This document shows positions 42,531 through 56,145 of a DNA stretch of 64,000 nt, one piece after another. Under the pieces are notes generated by a model. It was not told where the DNA came from. It saw only the letters and a list, made by a program, of their open reading frames with translations, and made no database searches. The stretch is taken from positions 2,608,501 through 2,672,500 of the forward strand of contig JAXDDX010000019.1 in the NCBI GenBank assembly GCA_034670405.1, given 5' to 3'. Both the position numbers and the translations under genes were made by a program. Within the stretch, counting starts at the first letter, position 1; each line of letters begins with the position of its first letter. The DNA comes from Hoplostethus atlanticus. Lineage: Eukaryota; Chordata; Actinopteri; Trachichthyiformes; Trachichthyidae.

Positions 42531-45500
42531 TGAATTGTGAATATGTCAATCGGCTATAATACTATTTTATGGTAATAAGACAGAATAACACACACACACA
42601 CACTCAGTGCGATTACAGTGTTCAACACATCTAACCATGGTAATTGAAGTAATCTATGTCCGGGTGCCTCTGACACGGGGGGTTTTTTGATGGAGTTTCA
42701 GGCAGGAATAGCGAGCTAATGGCCCTCACATAGATTTGATCATTAGAGAGTATGAACGCTCGCTTTTGTAGGGCACTGGTGATTATCCACCTGCTCCACT
42801 TTGAACCGAGGAATAATTGGACCACCGATGTTTGGATCGGCCCCGGCTTGTATTTATCTTTAGGTCCGCGGTGACATCAAAAAGGATGTGGAGAGGTACT
42901 TGGCACTCTCAGGATGACACGCAAGAAAGCCTATCGTATCGCGGCACGGGAGCGTAACGATGGCGACCGATGAGCAGTTTGTACAAAACGGCTTTCCGAA
43001 TGTGCCGCCCATCGGAGGCATCAGAAGGCTAATAAGAGACGCTGTTAATCCGCCATGATGTTTTAATGAGGTTAAGAGAAAAGAGAAAACACTGAAAAAT
43101 GAATAATAAAGCCTTTTCGGTCCTAAACTTCAAAAATCTTCCCTTTTTCGCTGCATCCCCTACACCCACTATCCCTTTGGGAGAAAAGAACTCTTGACGA
43201 GGGGAAGAAAAAAAGTCTTGTTTCAGAAAAGAGGAAACGTACCAGGGGGATAGAAAGAGAAAGCAGGACAGATGATCTATATCAACCACTAACAAGAAGT
43301 GGAATCCAAAACTTCAGTTCTAAGGCTTCCAAACTCACAGCAGTCTCTGTTTGGAGAATAACCAAGACCAGCGGCTAGCTGCCTCCCTTCAAACACATGG
43401 AGGCAGGAGGGTGATGCATAAGCCCAAAGTTAGGCCATAGTCTTTTTTCTAAATTGTCATATTTTCTATTCCTCATGCTTCCACGGACAATCTAAATGTA
43501 GCTCACTCTGGCAGGTTTTAGAAAAAGTGAGGTGGCCATGTGGGGCTCAAATCCCCCTTTTCTGGCTCGCGGAATACAGCAGGGCTCTTGAGTTGCGCTC
43601 TCCCATCCACCAGGCTGATTGGAGGAGAGGAGCTGATTCCCCCTGTTTCACTCTCTGCCTGACTAGTTCTCACAGCGCTTTGAAGTAGCTCGCCCAGACC
43701 TCCGGCAATCTGCAGGAGACAGATCTCCAGACATGTTGAAAGAGGAAGAGCGAGAGCACGGAGACGCGTGCACAGACACAACCTTGAATGTGAATCCAAA
43801 ATAAATGAATGAATATTTCCTTTCTTTGCCCTCGACCACAGTTGAGGTGAATTCACGATCACTTCAATTGAGAATGTGAGTTGAAACTGCTAATTGACTC
43901 CACCTTTGTTCTGGCCTAGGTCTGTTAGTCTCCTGTTTGAAGGGGGCCAATCAGAACGTGTCGATGTTCTGGCATTTTGACTGGATTGTCCAATTTTTGG
44001 GCATGGTGATGGCGTTTATCGAACAGCGTGAAGGAGGTTAACTCCAGAAGCAAAAGGCGGATTGTTGCGGCCTTAAGGTCCGTTTTTTTCAGAGGCTGGT
44101 CTTTTTGTAGCTTGAGTTGCAGACCTGCCCTCCTGCTGTGATTGGCCAGCCCTGGAGCATCTGCACCTGGAGCTCGTTCCCAATCACCAGCCGGGGAAGC
44201 AAGTGCCACTCTGCGCCCTGATGGTTACCTGCACCCAGCCATGAAACTGTATAGTGTGGGTGAACATGTAAACATCAATCTTGCAATAGAAGCCACCGTT
44301 AAAACGTTGAGTGCAGCTGCTCTATAAGTCGAGTGGGATTCACTTTTTAAAGCTTTTATTCAGGGAAAGGATGCGCTTGGGTAAAAGCTTAACCTATCAA
44401 CTAGTCCCACTCGTGCATGGCGTGTTGTTACGGTCGCGTCTCCCCTCGTAGCGCTCGCCAAGTAAAGGAGGAGAGTCGGGGTCAGTCAAGGGGTCAATAT
44501 TTGCAACGAACATTGTTCGCTTTTTGTTCGGGAGCCGCGAAGCACGGCGGCTAAACGATGTGCCGAGGCAGATGGTGCATTCTGAAGCATACTGGAGCAG
44601 ACTGTGTGGTGTCACTGTGGATGAGGGGCCACATTACATAGAAATGGTAAATGCATTGTTGATGTGCTGTGATGTTGATGATGCAACAAACTTTTGAGGC
44701 AATGAATAAAGTCGAGTTGATCTCTTTTGATAGAGGCCAAAAACGTAGCTCATTGAACCGACATGCAGCAGAAAGAAAGCTTTTTAAGGCTTGGGCTGTT
44801 ATTCCAGTATGACCATCGCATCTTCTATTAAAAACACACCTCGTGCACATATGAGGGGCCAGCTCTGGGGCCCAAGTAACACACACAAGCCAGTGTCAGC
44901 AAATCCAACGCTTTGGAGTCTTTCTTGGACCCTGAACACACACCAAGGGCTTTTATCAACGCCTTTTTTTCTTTATCAACACATTCTCACCACAGAGCCG
45001 GCACAAATGATCATTTCGCTTTTGTCAGAAGCCGTTACAAAGCCATCACGCTGTGCTATGTTTATGCTTTTTGTCGAAACCCCCGCACTTTCGTAGAACC
45101 GTCTTCACCTCCCTTGAACGACGACGCGTTGTAAAGACGGCGCCTCAGACGGCTGGGGACCGGGGCTAACTTTGTACTATTACACTTTAAAATCCACACT
45201 GATTCGTCGGCTTGAAATTCACTTCAAGTGGGCGATGTAGCCTTGTCCCCCCCCCCCCCCTGTAATAATGTTACCATCATTACACAGATGACTATTCCTT
45301 CCACTTCTTAGCTTCAATGCTTCGAAAATGTACACCGAATCTCTGCCTTGAAATGTGTTTTCCACGGTGCTGCGAGCCATACGCCCTGAGCTTCAATCCA
45401 TTCAGGGCAATAATTCCATTACTATACAGAGCATAGCATATGAGGGCATTGCTTCTGCCTCAAAACACACTCACCCTGGATTGAAATGTGACTTCAGTCT

Positions 45501-47070
45501 GCATTACTTCCACAGCTCTCCTTCCCCCAAAGTGAAATAGCAAAGAGTTCAAAGATGGACAGACATGCACACCCACACACGCACACCTAGAAGCGACTTC
45601 GCGGCTATCGGAGTTTAGCCATTTCTTTATTTTTATTATTAAAAGGATGAACGGAGAAAAGTGGTTGTTTTTGCAGAGGTGGTAAAATCCCCCAAGGTTG
45701 CATTTGAAAATAAATAAATAAAATGAAATCAAGATGATGAACAGAAAATGCAGCTGAATCATAACAGAAACAAGCTGGACTGGATAAAAGCACACTTCAA
45801 TCGTCTTGTACTGTCGGCCACTGAGAAACCTCACCGCGGGAGTTTTGGTGTTAAGTGTCATGCTCAATGATGCACCAGACCAAGACCGCATTTCCTTACT
45901 GCTCTGTGGCCTCGAACTTGGTTGGCTGGAATTCTAACCTTGAGTTTATCGCTACCCGTCTTGCTTTGACCTGCAATACCTCCCCAATATTCTACTATCA
46001 CTACAAATAACCGTCCACTGCACACTTTTGCCTCTAAACACACTGCGACTCCAACACAGTCCTGCGTAGTGATATCGCAGAAGTTTAGCTGGTTTGTCTG
46101 CGGACACATAAACACACACACACACATCCTTATATACATGCATACATGAACACAAACTGTTAGAGGACCATTGCTATACACAATTTACGCCCCTCCCTCT
46201 GGTGTGCAGCTGAACGATGTTTGACACCGCCAGGATGTTCATGTTGCGCTGCAAAATGCAGTCAGCTTCAAATTGCCCCGGACTAATTGCGGCTATTCAG
46301 CCTTCCAAAAGCCACAATTGCTTTTACAAGCTCCTGCATTAGCGTGTGTCTGATGTTTTGACTTCAGATACAAAAGGTATTTTTGAATGTGGGATGACTT
46401 GAGCAAAAGATGGATGGAACGGAATGGTTACATAAATCCACACCTTGGGCGATGTCTTATGTTAGAGCCAAAAAGGGTGGGTGGAAGAAGCAAAAAGCTT
46501 TGCAAGCTGTTGCACACAGGGACAGGGAAATGATCCCAGGCATCTTGTTTGCATTGTCTAGAGTGGCCATTGTTTGTGAATGTCATGCAGCAGCTTCCAG
46601 CTCTGAATGTGTTAGAGGGTTGAAGCTTAGTACTATGACACATATACACATGCACGGACACACACACACACACACACACATACACACACACACACACACA
46701 CATACGAGGACACACACACAACACACACACACACACAAAGTGTTGCAGAGGTTTAAAGAGTGGCTTACAGCTTCTCCCTCAAGCCGCAGCCTGGAAAAGC
46801 TTGATTACAGTGTTTGCACCGCTCTCTGCTGGCCAACTATGTGAACTGCAGCCGCACAGCTCCACTCTCTGACCCATATTGTCTTGTCTTGAAAAATCCT
46901 TGCATGTTTTTATCTTTCTCTTGTCTCCAACATGCCGAACATGTTTTCCAACCATTAAGAATGCTTAGTGAAATATCAAAGATGTGCGAGTGAACACGAC
47001 CAAATCTACTCTTTCTTGAAAATTGTTCCTGTTGGAGATGTGACGGTTAGTTAAGGTAGTGGTACAAATC
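42531..47070. other. Intergenic DNA, no gene seen
   Basis: Contains a short CA tract (42590-42603), a poly-C run (45248-45260) and compound CA arrays (46655-46735). No exon, RNA gene or named transposon was recognised. Confidence 0.5.
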
Positions 47071-47074
47071 TATG

Positions 47075-47150
47075 CCAGTGATTCTCAAAGTGGGGTTCGG
47101 GTGTGTGTGTGTATTCTAGGGGATTCCAGGGGGTTCCCAAGCAAAATGAA
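47075..47150 (+). mobile_element. hAT-type element end (fragment)
   Basis: CCAGTGATTCTCAAAGTGGG GTTCGGG and GGGGATTCCAGGGGGTTC CC match the left end of vertebrate hAT elements, which usually begin CAGTGGTTCTCAAAGTGGGG. A GT tract has grown inside it. Right end not found. Confidence 0.55.
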
Positions 47151-49021
47151 GATCTTCGGTTTAATTGTACTATAATTGAATTCACTAGGAGTTATACCAG
47201 TTAAAGGATGGATAAGAATGACTATTCCAGTCATAGGTTCCACTGTCTCACACTATTGCCTCCCCATGTACAGATAGACAGTTCTCCAATTCAATACAAG
47301 TTCTCTTTAAATCTAAAATCCTTATTGAATTACATTGTCTGAATTTGGGGGTTCTATACATAAATTGCCTTGAAAGGTTTGACTTGCAGTTGGAAAATAA
47401 GATTTTTTTTCTTGAAGCCATCGATGATAATTACTGCAACAATTCCAATTGTCAACCATCCGTTCTCAAAATACATGTAGCCTTCTTGTTTAGCAGCCAT
47501 ATGCTGCACTCTCAGTCCTTGTATTAACAGCTCAGACATTTCAGGCCCCATGCCAACACATCACCGTTTAAGCAAAGCCAGAAGTGAGGGGACACCGTAC
47601 TGTGGTTTTGTATGGGGCCTAAAGGAAAATATAAGGATTACAGCCTTTTCGGCTTAGCCCTGTCATCCCTCCTTTTTACTTCAGGCACACCCAGACCATT
47701 GTTCAATACATACTGGGTGTAGTGAGGTATGGAATTGAAAGTCACCTTACCTTTCACTGCTCACAGGATCGCATCGAGTTTGAGACTCATCAAATATCCT
47801 GCTCACAAACAGCCTCCTCCATCCGCAGCCAAAATCCATCAATATGAGGTGAGCACTGTCCACCTTTTTTTTTTTCACCTCAACAATTTCCTGGTTTCAT
47901 CTTTGATAACTGGCAGCCTAAGTAGTGGTTTCATCAACACTCTCCAAAATACGGCTTGCATTGGAAGTCATGGTAAGTCAAAGTAATTTCCTTTTGTGTT
48001 TGTTGCGTTTAATGGCAAACAACATGATTCTACCTATATTGTGCAACCTCATTTCTTGGAGGAAGATAGCCCAAAGATAATAACTGTGCAGTGTAATCAT
48101 TGACATGTGACTTATTTTCTGATTGACATTTTCAGCTGTAGCCGTTTTGGAAAGGTATTTAAGATCCATCGTCTCTTTGTCATGTAACCCTGATGATGTT
48201 TTCATGCCGAAACGCGTTGTTTTTTTAGGTACCAATAAAGATCCATCAGCCTCCAACAGTAGCTGAACTTGCTCTTCCTTTCCTTCCTTTTTTTTGATGT
48301 GAAAATGACCCCAAAACCCGAAAAAAAAACACCCTTTGAGTCGTATGTGCACGGAAGTGAGGGAAGGTGAAGGTGGCTGATGCAACGCGTGACAACTTCA
48401 CCAAGAAACCACACATTGTCATTCACTTCCCTCCCTCACCTTGCAAGAGGTGGGGGAGCGTTTATTTTAGTCCTGTCAATTATCAGGAAGTGCCTCACTA
48501 GAGGACATATTTCACTATCAAATCAATACATGTTCCGGGAAAAAGACTTAATTCGTGCATAAATGCTTTATTTGAATCAGCGGGATGACCTCTATAGTCC
48601 TCTACACCAGGCGTGAGGATATTGGAAATGTTGATACTGGTAACTGTCGGTGTTCGAAGGCCTGCTGTGTTGCACTTCAGGAAATAAGCTTATCTGCTAG
48701 CAAGAAACTTTTTATGGGGCCTTTTCTCCTCTCACAGACAGTATATGCAGGGAAATAACAAACTATGGCAAAAACACATTTGAGCCTCGTATATGATATG
48801 CTCTTTAGTTGTTTGAGCTATATAGTGTCTTGAAGAAAATATTGATTGAAGTTTCCTCCCTCTCTGTGTAATGCCCCGTCACAGGTTTCCACCGGCTAAA
48901 AGGTTTTTTTTTATCAATGAGAGTTCATTATGTGCCTGAAGCTCTGGGGTCCTCGATACGTTTGTTAATTCTTATCGCATGGAATTGCACTGAGTCATAG
49001 ATGATGAATTTTGAAGGGTTG

Positions 49022-49079
<58 letters not shown>

Positions 49080-49610
49080 AATAAACAGCCGTGACGTCTC
49101 TGGAATTACATCTGTGTGAGTCAGTAAGATGAAGGAGACAACGTATCCCCTGAATCAGCAAACACACACACACAAACACACACACTAGGACACAAAGATA
49201 CACACCAGGCAAAACAAAATCAAACTCTCGCTCAGACCGGATATGAACATGATTCAAGGAGTCACCTGGGAGTGTCATTTCTAAGTATCTCCAGTGGGAC
49301 TCGCCTCAGGTAATCCATAAGCAATTATTCTGGGGAGACAACAGACAGACCTGTCATATCCGCTCTCCTCTGTGCAAACGCACTCAGGCAAGAACAAACC
49401 GCATGCACGGGGCGTGCGCGCGTGCACACACACACACACATTTGCACATCCACTAATGCACGCCTTCCTCTTTCTCACCCTCTCCCTCTCTCCCTCGTTC
49501 CTCCTCCCTCCTTCACACACAAATACGCTTAATCTCACACATACTCTTTTTTCCTCTTCTACTGCTTCCACATACAAATTCTCTCTCTCTCTCGCCTCTA
49601 CCTTTTCTCC

Positions 49611-49613
<3 letters not shown>
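47151..49613. other. Intergenic DNA, no gene seen
   Basis: Contains a GT array (49023-49076) and a Penelope-end-like word at about 48190-48225 described under findings. No coding exon is supported. Confidence 0.5.
49023..49076. repeat. (GT)n microsatellite
   Basis: About 27 uninterrupted GT units followed by GCGCAATAAACAG. Confidence 0.95.
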
Positions 49614-49652
<39 letters not shown>

Positions 49653-49895
49653 ATTACACTATCATTATGACTACATCCTTTCCCTACCTTAACCCTCACC
49701 TGTATCTAACCCTAATCCTAACTTTATCAACCGTAAACCCAAATCCTAATCCTAAACTAACCCCTTGAAGAAGTCAGGACCAGCCACTTCTCAAACATGT
49801 CCTCACTCCGAAGGTCTAAAACTCAAACTGGTTCTCACAAGTCCACAAGTCAAGCAAACACACACACACACCTACACACACACACACACAAAGAC
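49614..49895 (+). repeat. CA array with a CCTAACC/GGACCAGCC-type fish repeat
   Basis: A CA array (49614-49650) is followed by telomere-like CCCTAATCCTAAC words, then TTGAAGAAGTCAGGACCAGC C, ATGTCCTCACTCCGAAGGTC and CTGGTTCTCACAAGTCC, then CA tracts again. That order (CA tract, CCTAACC words, GGACCAGCC, ATGTCCTCAC) is a common dispersed repeat of ray-finned fish. The CCTAA words are not a telomere, being irregular and internal. Confidence 0.6.
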
Positions 49896-51099
49896 GTGCA
49901 GCATTGTTTGTTCTTCCACCTTGCTGGGTCAGAGACCCTCTCTGGTAGTTTCCTTAAAAATGAAAGCCGATGTGTTGCTGATACAAGCAACACTCCCCTG
50001 AATCCTAAAATCAGAGATGAAACAGTCCTTAGATGACCCGCGCTGCACGCCGCCCCAGTGGGACTCGCTCAGAAAAAGGTCCGACTCTTACTTTGGATTT
50101 AGTCAAGGGAGAAATGAGTAGAAATGGTTGAAACACCTTGCTACCGCTCTGCCCGTGCCTGCTACCTTTTAATTTATGCTTTTATCGTTTCTTGTCGCTT
50201 GGTTGCTCTCCTCTCTCCTCTCCCTTATATTTTTTTCCAATTACTTGAGAGCACAAAAGCCCTTGCCCATTTGGAGTGCAATAAATTATCGTCACTTAAT
50301 TAGGCAGTGAGGCGGTAAAAGCGTGTCTGTCCAAGTTTGTTTCAACCTGACTGAAGATTTTATGATTGAGAGGTGCAAACTAATTGGATTCTTGACTGGC
50401 TGTCTGGATGGAATTGCTAGACTATCAAAGAGGGATGAGTGAGTGATTGAGAAGGTAAGAGAGAGAGAGAAGAGAGAGAGGCAGTGAGCGAGTGAGTTTG
50501 AAGGAGGAGAAACCCAGAAAACAGAAGTGCTGAGGAGGACAGATTGTCAGGAAGAGAGAGAGTGAGACGGCAAAGGATGGAGAGGGAAGCAAGAGAGACA
50601 GACAGAGAGAGGAACAGACACACAGACAATATATACAATAGTACATGACAATATACAGTATATATACTATACACACTGATGTATACATAGACATTTGGAT
50701 GTTCGATATCCAAAAGTTGTGATTTCTTATGAATCGTAATCAAAAGCATACTTCTATTTAATCGTTTTTAATGATAAATATAGTAGCTCCAGAACTGAGA
50801 GAGAAACTTTTTAGTTTTCTCATCGCCCCCTAACCTTATGCTGCCTGCCTGAACTTTCCAAATACCCTTCCATTAGAAAAGTGATCGTTCCTTCCTTTGG
50901 CCTTAATTCTGCCCCGGGCCTCATCTGATCAATAGACTAAATTGTTCATCACAAAGGCCTTTGGTGCCTGTCTGGAGCAACAGATTAGAATGCAAGCCTG
51001 AGGCATAACAAGTCCCTGATTAAGATCAAATGCAATAAAGTAGAAATGAGGGGTTTCATTCCAAAAATGCTATCAAAAAGACTCAAGATAGCTTTGGCG
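49896..51099. other. Intergenic DNA, no gene seen
   Basis: Contains GA-rich DNA (50440-50620) and a TATAC-rich part (50630-50690). No exon recognised. Confidence 0.5.
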
Positions 51100-52150
51100 A
51101 GCAGGGGCCGTGGTGTAGCATTAGTCGGGAGGTGGGGAGAGGTGAGGGCCGGCCTGATAAGACATTGAGCAGGGACTGATTCCCATTAGCGTCCCGATAT
51201 CTGTCTGCTCTCCCCTCAGTAGGTGGTGAAGCCTGGGGATGAGGCCAGAAGAGTTGTTGCATTACTATTAAGTCGTATGAACTGTATACCTGAAAGGGGC
51301 AGAAGGACTGGGTTAATTTGTGTTAGATGGAGTTACATGTATCAATAAAAGAGTGCCTTGGTCGAACTCTCCCCATGGTCAAAATACAAGACTTGCTATA
51401 GTGGTGCCGAAACCCAGGACAAACAAACATTGGCAGGCAGCGCTGGAATAACGAATACTGCAAATCCTCCAACAGATCGCCAGCATGAAGGAGTCACAGC
51501 ACCAGACTCTTCTGTCCCTACAACAGCACCAGCAGCAAGGACTTATTAGCCCAGGCTAAGGAGTCTGCTGTAAGCTAACCAGGATTCCCGCTGTGGCCAC
51601 TGATCCACTCGGCCCACCCCTTGCCTTTTGAACCTCCACGTCTCCAAGATGACGGGCCAACAACGATCTTGAGGCCTTCTTGGAAGTGTTTGAGAGGTCA
51701 CCAGTGGGTATGGGTGGCCAGACTGCTAGGCCTCCTCACAATGGAGGCCTAGCTGCCAGCCCCACAGCCTTCCAGCTTCCTCCCAGATGGATTATAGCCA
51801 GATGAAGAAGGCCACACTAGACCACGTGGACCCTCATGCCAGGAGACCACCAGTGACAGTGCCAGGACCTACAAGGATGTTAGTCGAGCGCTCGCCTTCA
51901 CGCATGAGTTGCTGGACTCCTTCAGGCAGCAGTTGCAGCCGGTGACCTCCATGGCTTACAATATTCATCAAGGAGGTTAACTAGAAGGTAGAACAGTTTG
52001 TCAGCAGCATCCCCAAAAAAGATGGCCTGAGTGCCTCCAGTTCTGCATCTCTGGCACCTAGCAGAGGACCATATCGCCATCCAACCTATGACGGCGTGAC
52101 GATCCCAGCCAATGGAGAGGCGCTCACTTCTCTCTGCCACCCTCTTAACA
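51100..52150 (+). mobile_element. Ty3-type LTR retrotransposon fossil (LTR, primer site, Gag part)
   Basis: An LTR-like block (about 51100-51405) has AATAAAAG near its end, followed by a primer-binding-site-like TGGTGCCGAAACCCAGGA at about 51402. From about 51650 to 52100 the plus strand keeps scattered words of a Gag with a SCAN-related domain (AFLEVFERS-like, HELLDSFRQQLQ, EQFVSSIPKKDG), as in Gmr1-like Ty3 elements. No Pol region or second LTR was seen. The copy is old, 3'-truncated and broken many times. Confidence 0.6.
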
Positions 52151-52239
52151 CTCGACCTCACCCCCACTAGTCACAACAGCTAATACCTTCAATGATAATG
52201 TTACCTTCATGCGAGCAATCATTTTGTCAGAGTAGGTAC

Positions 52240-52510
52240 GACATTTTTCAGATAGAGGATCGTGAAAATGCGATGTCTAATAATATTATATTGAATGAAT
52301 CCCCATGGGGAACTTCTCTTCTCTTGCCCCCTCCACAGGGAGGTCAGAGCATAGGGTCGGCTACAGAACAGCGCTGGAGCTGGTAGGGGGATTTAATGTC
52401 TTGCTCAAGGACATTTCAGCGGGGTGCAGGCTTGCTGGCACATAGCGTGAAGCCAGGTTTTCTGGTTGAAGGACGGTCTCTTTAACCACCAGGCCACCTT
52501 GCCTCCTGGA
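52240..52510 (+). mobile_element. Dispersed fish repeat, copy 1
   Basis: Words TTTTTCAGATAGAGGATCGT G, AATCCCCATGGGGAACTTCT C, CTACAGAACAGCGCTGGAGC TGG, TCTTGCTCAAGGACATTTCA GC and ACCACCAGGCCACCTTGCC match a common teleost interspersed repeat. The copy starts about 90 bp after the Ty3 remains. Family not assigned. Confidence 0.6.
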
Positions 52511-54109
52511 TATCTCAGACCTCTAGGGAAATCAGTTACCCTGCTCCTAGCCAGACTATTTTAAGTATAACAGCCTGGGAACCTACTTTTATGTAGCTGG
52601 CAACTCCGAATCAACAATGAAGAGACTGATGTTGTTCCACCCCCCAATTGTCAGAATAGTGCAACTATTGTCAAAGAAATGGTGTGACAGGCTGAACCGA
52701 GTGCACAACTGCGACTGTTTGAATTCAAATGATTCACCACCCGGTTAGACTTACTGCTCCAACAGCTTGGGAGTGAAGATGATTGGGTGAAATGATTGAT
52801 TTCCTCCTCGCTAGACCTTGCTGCGAAGGAGTTCTCCACTTGCGACGCAAGTAAATCTGTGCCCTTCTTTGAAGCAATTGTGACTGATAGTTTTCAATTT
52901 CACAAGGGCACACACACAAATTATTTACATCACAAAAACATACATTATAGGTGTTTAGCTTGATGTTCCCATCCAGATTGACTTGCTATGAGTGCAACAG
53001 TAGAAAAGTCAATTCTTAGCAACGTTAACAAACAGACAACAGTAAAAGAGTGCAGGGGTGAAGGCCACAGTGCCAACAGATATTCATGTGTCCCTTCAGT
53101 ATTCATGTGTAATAAAGTGCTGATTGAGATCACACAGACACATCAAGAAATACACACACACACGCAGAGCAACCAAATCAAGCAACATACAAGCTCCTGA
53201 TTGCATATTGATCTTTTCGAAACAGTCTGGATTGCAACATTGTGACGGCAATCGAACAATCCGGCTTATTTTTTAGCACATTTTCTCTGCTCTGACCACA
53301 ATGGGAAAATATGTTACCTATGTTATTCCTATGGTCTTCAATAGTGCAATTGACCTGTGGACTGTCACCCAAAGCAATAAAAATGAGGATTGAAATTGCA
53401 GGGCGAACTAGAGACTGAGGTTGTGGAATCACAGATTGCTTGTTGGAGATTTTACATCCAAATGAGTTTTATTTCCTTCTAGCGCTTAAAGTTATGAACC
53501 AGAAACCGTGCTCACATTTCATTTCGCAGACTTTCTCATTAAAGTGTAATAAAGTTGAAATTATTAGATGTGAGGAGGTGAGATAAGAAGCATGATAAAT
53601 GGATGTGGTCATTCTGCGGCTCTCTGAGGTTAGACGAGAAGCTTGGGCAATATTGCCACGTATGAGTTTTACAAGGATCGTTTCAATGCCATGGAATACT
53701 TTTTAATGGATGAGATTAGTCACCTTGAAAATATGAGAATCACTTTAATTGCCAAGCATTCTTTGACACACAAACTGGATACCCCCATCAACACACACAC
53801 ACACCAGGTTTTTCATGGCGTGATCCAGTCGGCAGATTGTTTGTCACCAATTACTGTCCATGATCACATGACACGTGTTGACTTGTGTGCATATCTTCCA
53901 GAATCACTACAGTGACATCTGCTGGACATTTAGAGAATTAACCTTTTATTAACCTCACTCATTTTTATTTCCATTGGTTTTTACCCAATGTATGGTTTGA
54001 CTGTGTCATGCTCACTCACTCATAATCACTCAACTATTGTGGCAAGGCAAGGCGCCACTGTTACACACCTTCAGTCGTGAAACGCTGCTGATGTGTTAGG
54101 TCAGGGACA

Positions 54110-54158
<49 letters not shown>

Positions 54159-54369
54159 TACCAGCACAGCAAGACCCTCCTGAATAGCCATAGAATATCC
54201 CCCAGGGGAACAACGGCAGTGTCTTTTGGAGTCTTGTCTTTCTCTGATGTGGCTCGGCTGAAAAAAAAAATCTCTCTGGGGAATCCAGAGCCTCAAGACT
54301 GCCCATACAAGTATTTTCAGCCATATAGTACTATGGATACAAAACACTCAACCAAGTTTGGCCTGATGG
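52511..54369. other. Intergenic DNA with a CA array
   Basis: A CA array lies at 54113-54154. Near 53730-53765, GAATCACTTTAATTGCCAAG CAT resembles the end of another common fish repeat. No exon recognised. Confidence 0.5.
54113..54154. repeat. (CA)n microsatellite
   Basis: About 21 CA units followed by two ATAC units. Confidence 0.95.
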
Positions 54370-54374
54370 TAAGT

Positions 54375-54690
54375 TTAAGTGGGACAATGCTAGCCTAAAG
54401 GATGGAGAAGTGGGCTTGTGAAGGAAGGTCACGGGTTCAAATCCCCAGACCCGCTGGGAAAATCTGTCTGGTGAAAGTGAATGGGTAACAATCTTTCCTC
54501 TTTCCCCAAGTAAAGTCAAAGTGCCCTTGAGGGACATAAGGTACTTAACCCTCAGTTGCTGCTGTGAAGCTGCTCGGCAGCCAGGAGTAGAAAATTGCAT
54601 GTTACCCAGGTGTGAATATACAGTATGTAACTCTATGCATGTGAAGCACGGTGGTGCAGAAAAACAACATGCACGCTCAGCAAGCCCTTC
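54375..54690 (+). mobile_element. tRNA-derived SINE
   Basis: CTAAAGGATGGAGAAGTGGG CTTGTG resembles a tRNA-like head, and GGGTTCAAATCC at 54434-54444 is a good RNA polymerase III B box. CCCAGACCCGCTGGGAAAAT follows, then a body with AGTGCCCTTGAGGGACATAA GGTACTTAACCC, a SINE body seen in many fish. The 3' end is approximate. Confidence 0.65.
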
Positions 54691-55950
54691 CCCTAGGTTG
54701 AAAAAAAAATTGTTCAACCTTTGTGGTGCACTTGAGCCAAACTGCACAAAATCCCAAGACACATTAAGTTATCGATTGCTTGGAAATGTCACACAAAGTC
54801 TTATATGAAAACACAAGAGGGTCAGTAAACACATTTAACTGCTGAACATGGCTCAACCTGCATTAACTTGGAGGGAAAGGTCAGATTTTGAGCCCATAAA
54901 ATTTAAAAATAGAAGTAAATGTTATTATTTGACAATTGGCAAATCTCAAGGCATACCTGACGCTATAATATAACCACAGTGAATGAATTTAGTCCTTTGA
55001 GTATTTCGATTTTTGGGGCCTAGGCTGATTAAAACATGGTTTTATTTATTTATTAATCTAGATAAATGCTCTCTATACAAAGATCTATATATCAGGACCA
55101 CGAGGGAAATGACGTGATTTCTCCTTGGCTTGCTTCTTTCAGAGAGTAGGCCTCATAGTATGTCGCTTTTGAATTCCCAGTACTTTTCCTGTATGTGCAA
55201 TCGGTCTAATTTCAGGGATATAATACTGTGAAATTGGCTGTGATGGCACATTCTCATGCTAATTAAATAATATGACTGGCAGCATCCACACAGCAACCCA
55301 AATGATTAGTTTACGCTTTCATTGTGTTGTGTGTAATATTTCTCGTGCTGAATTCCTCGGCACAATTTAATAAATCTCTCATGGTTACCTGGCGAAAACG
55401 CTGGGGAGGCTATAGAAAGCGGCTATAGAAAGTAGCATGGATGACTGTTATCCCCTAACACACACACTCCCAAACACACAAACACACACCTCCGTGCTTG
55501 AGGAATGCATCCAGTGAGTTGTGCTCTGTTCTTTATTGTTTGCTCCGTGTAGCGATGGGTAAACTCATTTTTGCCCGCTCACACCACTGAACCCTGTGAA
55601 CTACACACAAAGGTTCGGGCTAATCCTTTCTGCTCATTGGTGGGAGCCTGCTGAACCCTGTCATTTAAAAACAATTGCTCACGGAAGAATCGGGAAGTGT
55701 CCCCTATGTCCACGGGAAGTTCCCATGATAAACTCAACAACTTCCTTTTCCGCGGGAAATTCTCAGGGTGAACTCGAATGAACTCTTACCTTGGGATTTG
55801 ACATTTTCATTAAGCCTGGATGATTCAGTGGTTGGAGGAATTACAACCTCAACACTAGATTATTTATTTAGTTATTTACTAATTATTTAACCAAGCAACT
55901 TGATTAAGAACATACAGTATTCTTGTCTATACTAATTGCTGCATTTTGAG
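54691..55950. other. Intergenic DNA, no gene seen
   Basis: AT-rich, with a short CA-rich part at 55455-55490. No exon or named element recognised. Confidence 0.5.
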
Positions 55951-55952
55951 GG

Positions 55953-56110
55953 TTAAAGGGGCCCTATTATAGCAATCCTCTATTTGTAAACATGGTCAAA
56001 GGTGTTTTAATTTGAGTGGTTAAATTCAATGTTATTGCATTTTCAAAAAAACACCCTTTTTCAGACCAACTAAAGTCAATGCATCACAACTGGACTTGGT
56101 CCCGATTGGC
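55953..56110. mobile_element. TTAA-type MITE end (GGGGCCCTATTAT family), partial
   Basis: TTAAAGGGGCCCTATTAT is the terminus of a very common teleost MITE. The following 150 bp (TCAAAGGTGTTTTAATTTGA, AAAAAACACCC) fit a diverged copy. The other terminus was not found. Confidence 0.55.
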
Positions 56111-56145
56111 TCCCCTCACTTTCCTGAAATGTGTCCAATTATCAT

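Noticed and set aside
48185-48240. Active hammerhead ribozyme
   Set aside because: The core-like words are present, but stems I and II cannot be paired beyond a few bases by eye.
49685-49770. CCCTAA-like words as an interstitial telomere
   Set aside because: The telomere unit is TTAGGG/CCCTAA in perfect tandem; here the words are irregular and sit in a known fish repeat with GGACCAGCC.
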